Below, piece after piece: positions 35,003 through 44,654 of a stretch of 64,000 nucleotides of DNA. This DNA comes from Bradyrhizobium diazoefficiens. Its GTDB lineage: Bacteria > Pseudomonadota > Alphaproteobacteria > Rhizobiales > Xanthobacteraceae. Made by a program: the position numbers and the translations under genes. The stretch spans positions 620,001 to 684,000 of the forward strand of contig NZ_CP067101.1 of assembly GCF_016616425.1 (NCBI RefSeq), written 5' to 3'. Under the pieces are notes generated by a model. It ran no database searches, was not told where the DNA came from, and was given only the letters and a program-made list of their open reading frames with translations. Positions within the stretch are counted from its first letter, which is position 1, and every line of letters starts with the position of its first letter.

Positions 35003-35130
35003 AAAACCTCTCCCGCCTGCGGGAGAGGTCGGCGCGCAGCGCCGGGTGAGGGCTCCATCCTCTGGGGGATTGTCTCGTCGCGGAGACACCCTCTCCCCAA
35101 CCCTCTCCCGCAAGCGGGAGAGGGAGCGCA
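35003..35130 (-). repeat. dispersed 'ccctctcccgc' repeat, orientation 2
   Basis: Two hairpins are present: acctctcccgc with gcgggagaggt (35006-35029) and ccctctcccgc with gcgggagaggg (35101-35124). The sequence between them is the reverse complement of blocks seen at 28993-29118. It fills most of the region between ugpB and the CoA-transferase gene. Confidence 0.75.
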
Positions 35131-35148
35131 CCTGTGCTGTCGTGGCTT

Positions 35149-36369
35149 TTAGCGCTTGCGCTCGGGGCCGCAGACCGTGCCCTGCTCGACCATCGCGTCG
35201 ACCTCGGCCTTGGAATATCCGAACTCGCCCAGCACTTCCCGGGAGTGCTGGCTGAATTTCGGCGGCAGCCGCCGCAGGCTCGGTTTGCTGCGGTCGAGCC
35301 GGATCGGCGAGGCCACGCCCTTGTACCAGTCCTTCTCGATAATATCGCCGCGGTAGATCGTGTGTGGGTTCGTCAACGCCTGGTCGATCTTCTGCACGGG
35401 CCCTGCGGGCAGGCCCGCGGCGAGCAGGCGGTTGCACAGCGGTTCGGCCTCGTGCTGGCTGAACACGGCGGCAAGCTCGGCGCGCAGCGCTTCGCGGTTG
35501 GCGATGCGGTCCTTGTTGCGGGCAAAGCGCGGATCGGTGCCGAGCCCGGGCTTGCCGATTTCCTTGGCGAGCTTGCGGAAGGTGCCGTCGTTGCCGACGC
35601 CGATGAAGATGTTGTCGGTTTTCGTCGGGAAGATCGCGTAGGGCACGAGGTTCGGATGCTCGTTGCCGGTGAGGCCAGGCGGCTTGCCATGCATGAAATA
35701 GTTCGCGGTGTGCGGATGCATGATGGCAAGGCCCGTCTCGTACAGTGTCGTCTCCAGGAACTGGCCCTGGCCCGAACGCTGCCGCTCTGACAGCGCCATC
35801 AGGATACCGATCGCCGCATAGAGGCCGGTGGTGATGTCGACCAGCGGCACGCCGATCCGCATCGGTCCGCTCTCCGGCGACCCGGTTGCCGCGATCATGC
35901 CGGTCATCGCCTGGATGATGGCGTCATAGCCGGGATTGCCGCCGCGCGGGCCGTCGGCGCCGAAGCCGCAGATCCGGCAATGCACGAGGCGCGGAAATCT
36001 CTTGCTGAGGACGTCGTTGCCGATGCCCCACTTTTCCAGCGTGCCAGGCTTGAAATTCTCGATCAGGACATCGGCCGTCTCCAGCATCCTGAGCAGCACA
36101 ATGCGGCCGCCCTCGGAGGCGAGGTCGAGGCCGATCGAGCGCTTGTTGCGGTTGATGCCGACGAAATAGGCTGCGTCCTCCTCGTGGAAGGGAGGGCCCC
36201 ATTCGCGCACCTCGTCGCCCGCAGGCGGCTCGACCTTGATCACGTCCGCGCCATGGTCGGCAAGGATCTGGGTGCAATAGGGACCGCCGAGCACGCGCGT
36301 GAGATCGATGACGCGCAGCCCGCTCATGGCACCCGGAACGGCTTCAGAACCCGCGGCTTCAGAACTCAT
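35149..36369 (-). CDS. CaiB/BaiF family CoA transferase (type III)
   Basis: About 406 residues from the ATG at 36369; ATG 36327 and an upstream frame are alternatives. 'LRVIDLTRVLGGPYCTQILADHGADVIKVEPPAGDEVREWGPPFHEEDAAYFVGINRNKRSIGLDL' is the family's N-terminus; 'ADVLIENFKPGTLEKWGI' contains the catalytic-Asp region context, and 'GYDAIIQAMTGMIAATGSPESGPMRIGVPLVD' follows. It moves CoA between carboxylic acids. The acid is not deducible; no partner genes surround it. Confidence 0.93.
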   Translation of the reverse strand: MSSEAAGSEAVPGAMSGLRVIDLTRVLGGPYCTQILADHGADVIKVEPPAGDEVREWGPPFHEEDAAYFVGINRNKRSIGLDLASEGGRIVLLRMLETADVLIENFKPGTLEKWGIGNDVLSKRFPRLVHCRICGFGADGPRGGNPGYDAIIQAMTGMIAATGSPESGPMRIGVPLVDITTGLYAAIGILMALSERQRSGQGQFLETTLYETGLAIMHPHTANYFMHGKPPGLTGNEHPNLVPYAIFPTKTDNIFIGVGNDGTFRKLAKEIGKPGLGTDPRFARNKDRIANREALRAELAAVFSQHEAEPLCNRLLAAGLPAGPVQKIDQALTNPHTIYRGDIIEKDWYKGVASPIRLDRSKPSLRRLPPKFSQHSREVLGEFGYSKAEVDAMVEQGTVCGPERKR

Positions 36370-36552
36370 GCTTTCGCTTCCCCTGTGTCGACGTTTGGTC
36401 ACAGGCCTAGCGAGGTTTGCAGGGAGCGGCAATGGCTCCCGGCGTAGGGCCGCATGCGGCGCCGCGCGCCAATCCCGCAGCGTGGCAAATGCGGATTTTA
36501 GCGAAGCGGCCGGCCCGAGAGGGATCCCGGGCCAGCCAATTCGTCATTCCGA

Positions 36553-36978
36553 TCAGACGACCGTCAGGCGAACGTCGACATTGCCGCGCGTGGCGTTGGA
36601 GTACGGGCACACCTGGTGGGCCTTCTCGACCAGCGCTTCAGCCTCGGTGCGGGCGAGGCCCGGCAGCGAGACGGCCAGATCGATGTCGAGACCGAAGCCG
36701 CCCTCGGAGCGCGGGCCGATGCCGACGGTCGAGGTGACGGAGGCGTCGGCGGGAACCTGCGGGCCGCCCTGCGAGGCCACGAACTTCATCGCGCCGATGA
36801 AGCAGGCGGCATAGCCGGCGGCAAACAGCTGCTCGGGATTGTTGCCGGCGCCGCCTCCGCCGCCGAGCTCCTTCGGCGTGGTAAGCTTGACGTCGAGCGC
36901 GCCGTCGAGGGTTGCAGCATGGCCGTCGCGGCCGCCGGTGGCCTTGGCGCTGGTCTTGTAGAGGACGTTCACGGACAT
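36553..36978 (-). CDS. ohr: organic hydroperoxide resistance protein Ohr
   Basis: 141 residues of the Ohr/OsmC fold. The peroxidatic Cys59 is in '[15 protein letters not shown]' and the resolving Cys124 in '[13 protein letters not shown]'. '[14 protein letters not shown]' separates Ohr from OsmC. It reduces organic and fatty-acid hydroperoxides in the cytoplasm. It is divergent from ohrR, with operator-like repeats in the 147-base gap between them. Confidence 0.96.
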   Translation of the reverse strand: MSVNVLYKTSAKATGGRDGHAATLDGALDVKLTTPKELGGGGGAGNNPEQLFAAGYAACFIGAMKFVASQGGPQVPADASVTSTVGIGPRSEGGFGLDIDLAVSLPGLARTEAEALVEKAHQVCPYSNATRGNVDVRLTVV

Positions 36979-37021
36979 TGTCGTCTCCCTGGGTTTCGGT
37001 GGGCGATCTGTATCGCAGACA

Positions 37022-37079
37022 ATTAGATTGCGCGCAATTGAATTTGCGGAGTTTCACATTTAATTGTTCGCAATTGAAT
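37022..37079. promoter_or_regulatory. two OhrR operator-like repeats
   Basis: 37022-37043 and 37058-37079 share the 22-base pattern att(a/t)(a/g)attg(c/t)(g/t)cgcaattgaat, 36 bases apart. Each centre is AT-rich and palindromic (attgcgcgcaat in the first). They lie midway between the divergent ohr and ohrR genes, where OhrR would block both. Confidence 0.75.
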
Positions 37080-37125
37080 GTGCCGGCGCGCGGCGCCAGA
37101 ATGAGACAAACTCGCGAGATTCTCC

Positions 37126-37587
37126 ATGCCCCGAAAACCATCGGCAGCGGACGCGCCGCTGCGGCTCGACAGCCAGATCTGCTTCGCGGTCTATTCGGCC
37201 GCGCACGCCTTCAACCGCGTCTACAAGCCGCTTCTCGACCGGCTCGGCCTGACCTATCCGCAATATCTGGTGATGCTGGTGCTGTGGGAGCGCGACGACG
37301 TGCCGGTCAAGGACATCGGCGAGCGATTATTCCTGGATTCGGGCACGCTCACGCCGCTGCTCAAGCGGCTGGAGGCCGCCCATCTCGTCAAGCGCACCCG
37401 CTCGAGCGAGGACGAACGTCAGGTCCTGATCGCGCTGACGGCGCAGGGGCACGCGCTGAAGGACAAGGCGCGGAGCGTGCCGCAGTCGATCCTGGCGGCT
37501 TCGGATTGCTCGGTGCCGGAACTGGTCGCGATGAAGGACGAGATCGTGGCGCTGCGGGATCGGCTGAATGCGGTGATCGGGGAGTAG
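37126..37587 (+). CDS. ohrR: MarR-family organic peroxide sensor OhrR
   Basis: 153 residues. The reactive Cys19 in '[40 protein letters not shown]' is the hallmark of OhrR. The winged helix follows: '[45 protein letters not shown]'. Oxidation of Cys19 releases the DNA and induces ohr. No second Cys is visible near the C-terminus ('AASDCS' at about 124 is the nearest), so the 1-Cys or 2-Cys type is open. Confidence 0.95.
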   Translation: MPRKPSAADAPLRLDSQICFAVYSAAHAFNRVYKPLLDRLGLTYPQYLVMLVLWERDDVPVKDIGERLFLDSGTLTPLLKRLEAAHLVKRTRSSEDERQVLIALTAQGHALKDKARSVPQSILAASDCSVPELVAMKDEIVALRDRLNAVIGE

Positions 37588-37603
37588 GGAAGTTCGTCAG
37601 AGC

Positions 37604-37846
37604 CTATGAAAGCCGCTTCTTTGTGAAGGCGCGGCCGGAATGAGACTTCAGGTACTTTTCAAATGCCAGCGCTTTGTACTTGTCGGGGAAGGCGCAGTAC
37701 CAGATCAGTTTCCAAGGCTTATACTTAGCGGTGTGGCTAGATTTGCCGGCATTGTGTTCCGGAATTCGCCGCTTCAAGTCCTCGGTCGCGCCAATGTATT
37801 CCTGCTCTGGAAACTCGATGCTGCGGATGATGTAGACGTACCACAT
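37604..37846 (-). CDS. GIY-YIG nuclease-domain protein
   Basis: 80 residues, one GIY-YIG domain: 'WYVYIIRSIEFPEQEYIGATEDLKRRIPEHNAGKSSHTAKYKPWKLIWYCAFPDKYKALAFEKYLKSHSGRAF'. The two signature strands are VYI and YIG, with the catalytic Arg ('RRIPEHN') and Glu ('AFEKYLK'). This is the free-standing bacterial type, not a homing enzyme with DNA-binding tail. Role unknown. Confidence 0.85.
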   Translation of the reverse strand: MWYVYIIRSIEFPEQEYIGATEDLKRRIPEHNAGKSSHTAKYKPWKLIWYCAFPDKYKALAFEKYLKSHSGRAFTKKRLS

Positions 37847-37935
37847 TGACGGCTCGCGTCTGGGCAGTCGAATAGCGGAGCGGAGGAAGGATAGAACGTG
37901 AGGCAGTCCGTCTTCGCCCTGCGGGCTTCGCCGGA

Positions 37936-37997
37936 CACCACGCTTCGCCCCTCAGGCTCCGCGCGGCTGCGCCACGCGTAGCCCGAAGGGCGAAGCG

Positions 37998-38002
<5 letters not shown>
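37936..38002. repeat. 15-bp perfect inverted repeat abutting tRNA-Ala
   Basis: caccacgcttcgccc (37936-37950) is the exact complement of gggcgaagcgtggtg (37988-38002). The right arm covers the CCA and discriminator of tRNA-Ala. GC-rich sequence with a further partial pairing lies between. It may be a transcription terminator for the tRNA or a repeat anchored at the tRNA end. Confidence 0.7.
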
Positions 38003-38073
<71 letters not shown>

Positions 38074-38170
38074 TCAGTCGTTGCGGGATGAACCTGGTGT
38101 GGTTCACCGCCAAACCGGCGAGCCCTGGTGACTCGCGCGGTGCACCCTTTTTCACAGATCAGGGCTGATC

Positions 38171-38578
38171 TCAAGTCTCTTCATCACCTCCGACATCACC
38201 AATGATGTCGGTCACGTCCTCATCGCCCTCTTCCTCGTCGGCAATGAAGGTCGAATCATCGTCATCGTCGTCATCAAGGGTCTCGTCGACCTCAATATCG
38301 TCCTCGGATTCGGGCACGACGGCCTTGACCTTGCCGGTGTTCTCCTCGGCGTCGGCCTCCTCGAGCGAAACCTCTTCGACCTCTGCCGGCTCCGGCGTAG
38401 CATCGGCTGTCGCAGCGTGCCGGGCTTCGGCGCCGCGAGGAACGCGCGCGGGCGCCACCGGGGCGATCGGCACCACTTCGCCGGTATAGGGCGAGATCAC
38501 CGGATTCTTATTGAGGTCATAGAACTTTTTGCCCGTGGTCGGGCAAATACGCTTAGTTCCGAGTTCGGACTTGGCCAC
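38171..38578 (-). CDS. TIGR02300 / FYDLN-acid domain protein
   Basis: About 135 residues from a GTG at 38578, preceding 'AKSELGTKRICPTTGKKFYDLNKNPVISPYTGEVVP', which is the family's defining N-terminus; the frame upstream is not part of it. The rest is an extremely acidic tail with seven consecutive Asp and several Glu runs. It is a small alphaproteobacterial protein of unknown role, with one Cys. It is divergent from aroA. Confidence 0.9.
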   Translation of the reverse strand: MAKSELGTKRICPTTGKKFYDLNKNPVISPYTGEVVPIAPVAPARVPRGAEARHAATADATPEPAEVEEVSLEEADAEENTGKVKAVVPESEDDIEVDETLDDDDDDDSTFIADEEEGDEDVTDIIGDVGGDEET

Positions 38579-38737
38579 GGCAGGAATCCTGGGAATGTCT
38601 GAAAAGCGGTGCTTCACTTGGCTAGTTGGCGGCCCGCTGTCAATAGCGCATTACAGGAGAACGACATGCCGGTGACGGGGCCCGGACCATGTGGTACCTG
38701 CCCCCCAGCCCTTGAGGGCGCATCCAAGGACACGATC

Positions 38738-40075
38738 GTGACCCATTCCGACCAAACGAGACCGCTCCAGTCTCGCGCCAGCGGTCCCCTGACCGGGAAA
38801 GTACGGGTGCCGGGGGACAAGTCGATCTCCCACCGCGCCCTTATCCTGGGCGCGCTTGCGGTCGGCGAGACCAAGATTTCGGGTCTGCTCGAGGGCGAAG
38901 ACGTCCTCAACACCGCTAAATCCATGCAGGCGCTGGGCGCCAGCGTCGCGCGCACCGGCGATTTCGCCTGGACGGTGAATGGGGTGGGCGTTGCGGGCTT
39001 CGCCACGCCCAAGGCGCCTCTGGATTTCGGCAACTCCGGCACCGGCTGCCGGCTGGTGATGGGCGCCGTCGCCGGCTGCCCGATCTCGGCGGTGTTCGAC
39101 GGCGATGCCTCGCTGCGCAGCCGCCCCATGCGCCGGATCCTCGATCCCCTGGAACAGATGGGCGCGAAGGTCATCTCCGGTGGCGAGGGCGGCCGTCTGC
39201 CCCTGACCCTTCAAGGCGCGCGCGATCCGCTACCGATCACCTACAAGACCCCGGTCGCCTCGGCCCAGATCAAGTCGGCGGTGCTGCTGGCGGGCCTCGC
39301 CGCACCCGGCACCACGACCGTCATCGAGGCGGAAGCCAGCCGCGACCATACCGAATTGATGCTGAAGCATTTTGGTGCCGACATCTCCTCCGCGCGGGAA
39401 GGCATCCACGGCCGCCGTATCGCGCTCAAAGGCCAGCCCGAGCTGCACGGCGCCACCGTGGTGGTGCCGGCCGATCCCTCCTCGGCGGCCTTCCCAACGG
39501 TCGCAGCGCTGATCGTCGAGGGCTCCGATGTCATCCTGTCCGACGTCATGACCAATCCGCTGCGCACCGGCCTGTTCACCACGCTGCGCGAAATGGGCGC
39601 CTCGATCGAGGAAAGCGAAGTCCGCGGTGACGCCGGCGAGCCGATGGCAAAATTGCGCGTGCGTGCGTCAAAACTGCGCGGCGTCGAAGTGCCGCCCGAG
39701 CGCGCGCCCTCGATGATCGACGAATATCTGGTGCTGGCGGTGGCGGCCTCCTTCGCCGAGGGCACGACGATCATGCGCGGCCTGCAGGAGTTGCGCGTCA
39801 AGGAATCCGACCGCCTGGAGGCCACCGCCGCCATGTTGCGCGTCAATGGCGTGAAGGTCGAGGTCTCCGGCGACGATCTGATCGTCGAAGGCCGCGGTCA
39901 TGTTCCCGGCGGCGGCCTCGTCGCTACCCACATGGATCATCGCATCGCGATGTCAGCGCTGGTGATGGGCTGCGCCTCCGACCAGCCCGTGACTGTCGAC
40001 GATACCGCCTTCATCGCCACCAGCTTTCCGGATTTCATTCCGATGATGCGTTCGTTAGGGGCCGAGTTTTCATGA
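38738..40075 (+). CDS. aroA: 3-phosphoshikimate 1-carboxyvinyltransferase (EPSP synthase)
   Basis: About 445 residues from a GTG at 38738; the frame begins earlier at 38609, but '[39 protein letters not shown]' is the expected start. PEP-binding 'PGDKSISHR', '[14 protein letters not shown]' and '[22 protein letters not shown]' are of the alphaproteobacterial class II type; the Gly in NSGTGCR is kept. The C-terminal '[16 protein letters not shown]' and '[12 protein letters not shown]' complete it. Sixth step of the shikimate pathway. Four-base overlap with cmk. Confidence 0.97.
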   Translation: MTHSDQTRPLQSRASGPLTGKVRVPGDKSISHRALILGALAVGETKISGLLEGEDVLNTAKSMQALGASVARTGDFAWTVNGVGVAGFATPKAPLDFGNSGTGCRLVMGAVAGCPISAVFDGDASLRSRPMRRILDPLEQMGAKVISGGEGGRLPLTLQGARDPLPITYKTPVASAQIKSAVLLAGLAAPGTTTVIEAEASRDHTELMLKHFGADISSAREGIHGRRIALKGQPELHGATVVVPADPSSAAFPTVAALIVEGSDVILSDVMTNPLRTGLFTTLREMGASIEESEVRGDAGEPMAKLRVRASKLRGVEVPPERAPSMIDEYLVLAVAASFAEGTTIMRGLQELRVKESDRLEATAAMLRVNGVKVEVSGDDLIVEGRGHVPGGGLVATHMDHRIAMSALVMGCASDQPVTVDDTAFIATSFPDFIPMMRSLGAEFS

Positions 40076-40710
40076 TCATCGCCATCGATGGGCCCGCGGC
40101 TTCGGGCAAGGGGACGCTCGGCAAGCGTCTTGCGCACCATTACGGTTACCGTCATCTCGATACCGGCGTGATCTATCGCGCGGTGGCCTATGCGCTGATG
40201 CAATCAGGTCATGATCTCCGGGACGAGGCGGCCGCGGTAGCGGCGGCGCTGGAACTCGATCCCGAAAAGTTCGGCAATCCCGCGCTGAAGACCCAGAAGG
40301 CCGGCGAGGGTGCCTCGATCGTCTCGGCGATCCCCAGGGTTCGTGAGGTTCTGGTCAATTTCCAGCGGCAATTCGCCGCCGACCCACCCGGCGCCGTGCT
40401 CGATGGCCGCGACATTGGAACCGTGATCTGCCCCCATGCCGACGTGAAGATCTTCGTCGTCGCCGACCCCAGGGTTCGCGCCCGCCGCCGGACCATGGAG
40501 GCCAGGGCGAGGGGCGAGGACGCGGACGAGGCTGCCGTGCTCGCCGACATCATCCAGCGCGACGAACGCGACAAGAATCGACCGATTGCGCCTTTGAAAC
40601 CGGCCCCGGATGCTTACTTGCTAGATAACTCCCAACTGGATATAGAAGGCGGCGTCCGGGCCGCCATCGACATTATCGAGGCCGTCCGAGCGGGCCGGTC
40701 GCGGGGTTAA
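40072..40710 (+). CDS. cmk: cytidylate kinase
   Basis: 212 residues. P-loop '[40 protein letters not shown]', then '[33 protein letters not shown]' and the LID region '[25 protein letters not shown]'. It phosphorylates CMP/dCMP. Starts inside the aroA stop (ATGA). The aroA-cmk-rpsA order is widely conserved. Confidence 0.97.
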   Translation: MIIAIDGPAASGKGTLGKRLAHHYGYRHLDTGVIYRAVAYALMQSGHDLRDEAAAVAAALELDPEKFGNPALKTQKAGEGASIVSAIPRVREVLVNFQRQFAADPPGAVLDGRDIGTVICPHADVKIFVVADPRVRARRRTMEARARGEDADEAAVLADIIQRDERDKNRPIAPLKPAPDAYLLDNSQLDIEGGVRAAIDIIEAVRAGRSRG

Positions 40711-40978
40711 GCTGCAGCCGTCATTGGAGGAAGTGCCCGCTCCCGCTCTTTGAGGTCGATACCTTCGGTCCCTGGTTTCGGGACCGGCGCGATCCAGGCT
40801 CCGGACTAAAGATTTTCACGTATCGAACGCGCGGGCCTCAGCCGGCCCGCTTCCGCCGTTCCGGTGCCAAGCCGGGGCAGCGAGCGGTCGCTCGAAGGTC
40901 TTGCGGACCTTCCGACACTGCGTGTGCGATGCGCCCATGAACCCAACGGCCGGCACGACATCCGCAACTGGAGAACAA
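40711..40978 (+). promoter_or_regulatory. structured rpsA leader
   Basis: The 268 bases between cmk and rpsA hold two clean hairpins: cggtccc with gggaccg (40766-40786), and gcgggcc with ggcccgc (40831-40850). More GC-rich pairing lies to 40910. No frame of note. S1 mRNA leaders are often structured and bind S1 for autoregulation; that is inferred here. Confidence 0.4.
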
Positions 40979-42685
40979 ATGGCTTCGATTTCCGCTGATA
41001 CCTACAGCCCGTCGCGCGACGATTTCGCCGCGATGCTCGACGAGTCCTTCGCAGGCGGCAACCTGCAGGAAAGCTCCGTCGTCAAGGGCAAGGTGGTTGC
41101 AATTGAAAAGGACATGGCCGTCATCGACGTCGGCCTGAAGACCGAGGGCCGCGTTGCCCTGCGCGAATTTTCCGGCCCCGGCCGTGACAGTGAACTGAAG
41201 GTCGGCGACGAGGTTGAGGTGTTCCTCGATCGTATCGAGAACGCCCTCGGCGAAGCCGTGCTGTCGCGCGACAAGGCGCGCCGCGAAGAGAGCTGGGGCA
41301 AGCTCGAGAAGGCGTTCCAGAACAACGAGAAGGTCAACGGCGTCATCTTCAACCAGGTCAAGGGCGGCTTCACCGTCGATCTCGACGGTGCCGTGGCCTT
41401 CCTGCCGCGCTCGCAGGTCGACATCCGTCCGATCCGCGACGTCGCGCCGCTGATGAACAACTCGCAGCCGTTCCAGATCCTCAAGATGGATCGCCGCCGC
41501 GGCAACATCGTGGTGTCGCGCCGCACGGTTCTCGAAGAGACCCGCGCCGAGCAGCGTCAGGAGCTGGTGCAGAACCTCGAAGAGGGTCAGGTCATCGACG
41601 GCGTCGTCAAGAACATCACCGATTACGGTGCGTTCGTTGATCTCGGCGGTATCGACGGCCTGCTGCACGTCACCGATATCGCGTGGCGCCGCGTCAACCA
41701 TCCGACCGAGGTGCTCTCGATCGGCCAGACCGTGAAGGTCAAGATCATCAAGATCAACCACGAGACGCACCGCATCTCGCTGGGCATGAAGCAGCTGCTG
41801 GACGATCCGTGGCAGGGCATCGAAGCCAAGTACCCGCTGGGTGCCCGCTTCACCGGTCGCGTCACCAACATCACCGACTATGGTGCGTTCGTCGAGCTCG
41901 AGCCGGGCATCGAAGGCCTGATCCACGTCTCCGAGATGTCGTGGACCAAGAAGAACATGCATCCCGGCAAGATCGTTTCGACCTCGCAGGAAGTCGAAGT
42001 GCAGGTGCTGGAAGTCGATTCCGTCAAGCGCCGCATCTCGCTCGGCCTCAAGCAGACCATGCGCAACCCCTGGGAGGTCTTCGTCGAAGGTCACCCGACC
42101 GGTTCGACGGTCGAGGGCGAGGTCAAGAACAAGACCGAGTTCGGTCTGTTCCTGGGCCTCGAGGGCGACGTCGACGGCATGGTCCATCTCTCCGACCTCG
42201 ACTGGAAGCTTCCGGGCGAGCAGGTGATCGACAACTACAAGAAGGGCGACATGGTGAAGGCCGTGGTGCTCGATGTGGACGTCGAGAAGGAGCGTATCTC
42301 GCTCGGCATCAAGCAGCTCGAAGGCGACCCCTTCGCCGAGCCGGGTGATGTCAAGAAGGGCGCGGTCGTGACCTGCGAAGTGCTCGAAGTGAAGGAAAGC
42401 GGCATCGAGGTGAAGATCACCGGCACCGACTTCTCGACCTTCATCAAGCGTTCCGAGCTTGCCCGCGACCGCAACGACCAGCGCGCCGAACGCTTTGCCG
42501 TCGGCGAGAAGGTCGACGCCCGCGTGATCCAGTTTGACAAGAAGGCCCGCAAGGTCCAGGTGTCGATCAAGGCACTCGAAGTCGCCGAAGAGAAGGAAGC
42601 CATCGCGCAGTACGGCTCCTCCGATTCGGGTGCGACGCTCGGCGACATCCTGGGCACCGCGCTCAAGAACCGCGACAGCAAGTAA
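40979..42685 (+). CDS. rpsA: 30S ribosomal protein S1
   Basis: 568 residues from the ATG at 40979; a TTG frame at 40901 precedes it but is leader sequence. Repeated S1 (OB-fold) domains are visible, for example 'VIDGVVKNITDYGAFVDLGGIDGLLHVTDIAWRR', 'FTGRVTNITDYGAFVELEPGIEGLIHVSEMSWTKK' and 'VEGEVKNKTEFGLFLGLEGDVDGMVHLSDLDWK'. About six in all, as expected. It unfolds mRNA at the 30S subunit. A strong terminator follows. Confidence 0.98.
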   Translation: MASISADTYSPSRDDFAAMLDESFAGGNLQESSVVKGKVVAIEKDMAVIDVGLKTEGRVALREFSGPGRDSELKVGDEVEVFLDRIENALGEAVLSRDKARREESWGKLEKAFQNNEKVNGVIFNQVKGGFTVDLDGAVAFLPRSQVDIRPIRDVAPLMNNSQPFQILKMDRRRGNIVVSRRTVLEETRAEQRQELVQNLEEGQVIDGVVKNITDYGAFVDLGGIDGLLHVTDIAWRRVNHPTEVLSIGQTVKVKIIKINHETHRISLGMKQLLDDPWQGIEAKYPLGARFTGRVTNITDYGAFVELEPGIEGLIHVSEMSWTKKNMHPGKIVSTSQEVEVQVLEVDSVKRRISLGLKQTMRNPWEVFVEGHPTGSTVEGEVKNKTEFGLFLGLEGDVDGMVHLSDLDWKLPGEQVIDNYKKGDMVKAVVLDVDVEKERISLGIKQLEGDPFAEPGDVKKGAVVTCEVLEVKESGIEVKITGTDFSTFIKRSELARDRNDQRAERFAVGEKVDARVIQFDKKARKVQVSIKALEVAEEKEAIAQYGSSDSGATLGDILGTALKNRDSK

Positions 42686-42711
42686 GCGAAACCTTCGTTT
42701 CGCGACATCAA

Positions 42712-42738
42712 AGCCCCGGCTCGTGCTGGGGCTTTTTT
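42712..42738 (+). terminator. rho-independent terminator of rpsA
   Basis: agccccggc (42712-42720) pairs with gctggggct (42725-42733), with one G-U pair and a four-base loop, followed by a run of Ts. It lies 27 bases after the rpsA stop. Confidence 0.9.
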
Positions 42739-42754
42739 GTTGTGGTCTCCACGA

Positions 42755-42905
42755 ACTCCGCTGTCGTCCCGGACCAGCGCAGCGAAGCGGAGCGCCAATC
42801 CGGGACCCATACCCACAGGAAGCGGTTGGACGAAGACTCGGAGTGGGCCTCTCGCGTCAAACTTTTCCCTGGGGTTATGGATCCCCGCGTTCGCGGGGAT
42901 GACGG
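42755..42905. repeat. intergenic palindromic repeat element
   Basis: 'gtcccgga' and 'tccgggac' arms flank 'ccagcgcagcgaagcggagcg'. A second hairpin, 'tccccgcgttcgcgggga', closes the element. Composition and layout match the repeats at 656, 1255 and 58568. No gene. Confidence 0.55.
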
Positions 42906-43041
42906 CTGAGCTTGTAGCGACTTGCCCGCCCTCACGAGGCCTTGTTTTCTTCAAATTGCGCCGCAATTGATGTATCCAGATAAGCCGATGGTCACGCCGC
43001 GACGACACAACGCGTCTGGCTTTTTATTTGGAGATATTCAG

Positions 43042-44022
43042 ATGTCGCTCGATTCGGACATCATCGTCGATCGCCGGCGGATCCGTCGCAAGCTGACGTT
43101 CTGGCGCGTCATGGCCGCGCTGATCGCGATCGCGGCAATCGCAAGCTTTGCGCTGCTTGCGACACCCGGTGCGCGCGACACCTTCGCATCCGCCGGCTCG
43201 ATCGCGCGCGTTCATATCGAGGGCTTGATCCGCAGCGATTCCGACCGCACGCAAGCGCTGGAGCGGCTGGAGAATTCGCATGCTGCCGCCGTCATCGTTC
43301 ACATCAACTCGCCGGGCGGGACTACCGCCGGCTCCGAGCAACTCTACGATTCGCTCGTCCGGCTGAAAGCGAAGAAGCCGCTCGTCGTGGTGGTCGAGGG
43401 CTTGGCTGCCTCCGGAGGCTACATCACGGCGATTGCGAGCGACCACATCATCGCCCAGCAGAGCTCGCTGGTCGGGTCGATCGGCGTGCTGTTCCAATAT
43501 CCCAACGTCTCCGAGCTTCTGAAGACCATCGGCGTCAAGGTCGAGGAGGTGAAGTCGTCGCCGCTAAAGGCCGCGCCCAACGGTTTTGAGCCCACCAGCC
43601 CCGAGGCACGGGCCGCGCTCGATGCGCTGGTGAAGGATTCTTACGCCTGGTTCAGGGGACTGGTGAAGGAGCGGCGTGGCATGGATGACACGCAGCTCGA
43701 GAAAGTGGCCGATGGCCGCGTCTTCACCGGGCGCCAGGCGATCGATCTCAAGCTGATCGACCAGATCGGCGATGAGAAGACGGCGGTGACCTGGCTGGTC
43801 GAGCAGAAGGGCGTCAAGAAGGGGCTCTCCGTGCGCGATTACAAGCTCCAGCCGCGCTTTGGCGATCTGTCGTTTTTTAAGGCGGCGACCGCCGTCACGC
43901 TGGAAGCGCTTGGTTTGGGCTCGATTGCGCACCAAATCGGGCAAACCGGCGTCGCGCAGGCGGTCGATCGGTTCGGAATGGATGGAATGCTGGCCCTGTG
44001 GCAGCCGGCCGCCTCAAACTGA
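43042..44022 (+). CDS. sppA: signal peptide peptidase SppA (36K type)
   Basis: 326 residues from the ATG at 43042; the open frame begins at 42922. One membrane anchor ('VMAALIAIAAIASFALLATPG'), then the ClpP-like serine protease fold: 'VIVHINSPGGTTAGSEQLYDSLVRL', nucleophile Ser in 'VEGLAASGGYITA', general-base Lys in 'KSSPLKAAPNGFEP', and 'DGRVFTGRQAIDLKLIDQIG'. It degrades leftover signal peptides in the membrane. ihfB follows after about 170 bases. Confidence 0.95.
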   Translation: MSLDSDIIVDRRRIRRKLTFWRVMAALIAIAAIASFALLATPGARDTFASAGSIARVHIEGLIRSDSDRTQALERLENSHAAAVIVHINSPGGTTAGSEQLYDSLVRLKAKKPLVVVVEGLAASGGYITAIASDHIIAQQSSLVGSIGVLFQYPNVSELLKTIGVKVEEVKSSPLKAAPNGFEPTSPEARAALDALVKDSYAWFRGLVKERRGMDDTQLEKVADGRVFTGRQAIDLKLIDQIGDEKTAVTWLVEQKGVKKGLSVRDYKLQPRFGDLSFFKAATAVTLEALGLGSIAHQIGQTGVAQAVDRFGMDGMLALWQPAASN

Positions 44023-44193
44023 AGGGGCGGGGCGAACAATTCAGCCTTCTCTCGTCTAACGGGTGTCCGGACAGCCCGCTTTTTCGGCATTTGTCACGCA
44101 TTTTCACGACGCTCGACCTTGATTTAGCGTCTTGACAGATCACGGTATTTTCACGGAAATGGTCATCCGCACGCTCCCGGGTCCTATCTCTCG

Positions 44194-44499
44194 ATGATCA
44201 AATCCGAACTTGTTCAGCGTATCGCCGAGCACAACCCGCATCTGTACCAGCGGGATGTCGAGAACATTGTGAATGCGATTCTCGAAGAGATCGTAGCGGC
44301 CCTCGCGCGTGGTGATCGCGTCGAGTTGCGCGGCTTCGGTGCCTTCTCGGTCAAGCATCGCCCTGCACGCGCCGGGCGCAATCCACGCACCGGCGCCCAT
44401 GTGCCCGTCGATCAGAAGAGCGTTCCGTTCTTCAAGACCGGCAAGGAAATGCGCGAGCGGCTGAACCGCGACCATCCGGATCCCGGCGCGGCAGACTGA
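44194..44499 (+). CDS. ihfB: integration host factor subunit beta
   Basis: 101 residues. '[90 protein letters not shown]' is IHF-beta; the arm '[12 protein letters not shown]' holds the DNA-intercalating Pro. It bends DNA in transcription and recombination, including tyrosine-recombinase reactions such as island integration. The alpha subunit is not in this window. Confidence 0.97.
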   Translation: MIKSELVQRIAEHNPHLYQRDVENIVNAILEEIVAALARGDRVELRGFGAFSVKHRPARAGRNPRTGAHVPVDQKSVPFFKTGKEMRERLNRDHPDPGAAD

Positions 44500-44532
44500 A
44501 GCGCAATAAGAGCGCGTTTCAGGTCATTGTTC

Positions 44533-44581
44533 GAGCATGATCTTTTCGGAAAACCGCTGCACACTCTTCCGGATCATGCTC
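44533..44581. repeat. REP-like palindrome 'gagcatgatc'
   Basis: gagcatgatc (44533-44542) pairs with gatcatgctc (44572-44581), separated by 'ttttcgga...cttccg', which adds a second stem. This palindrome type recurs in rhizobial genomes downstream of genes. It may also act as the ihfB terminator. Confidence 0.75.
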
Positions 44582-44654
44582 TAAGCCAGCGTCAGGCTTT
44601 TTCGCGGTCGCGCATGATGTGGCTGCAGGCTTGATTCAAGGCGAGCGAAGCGAG

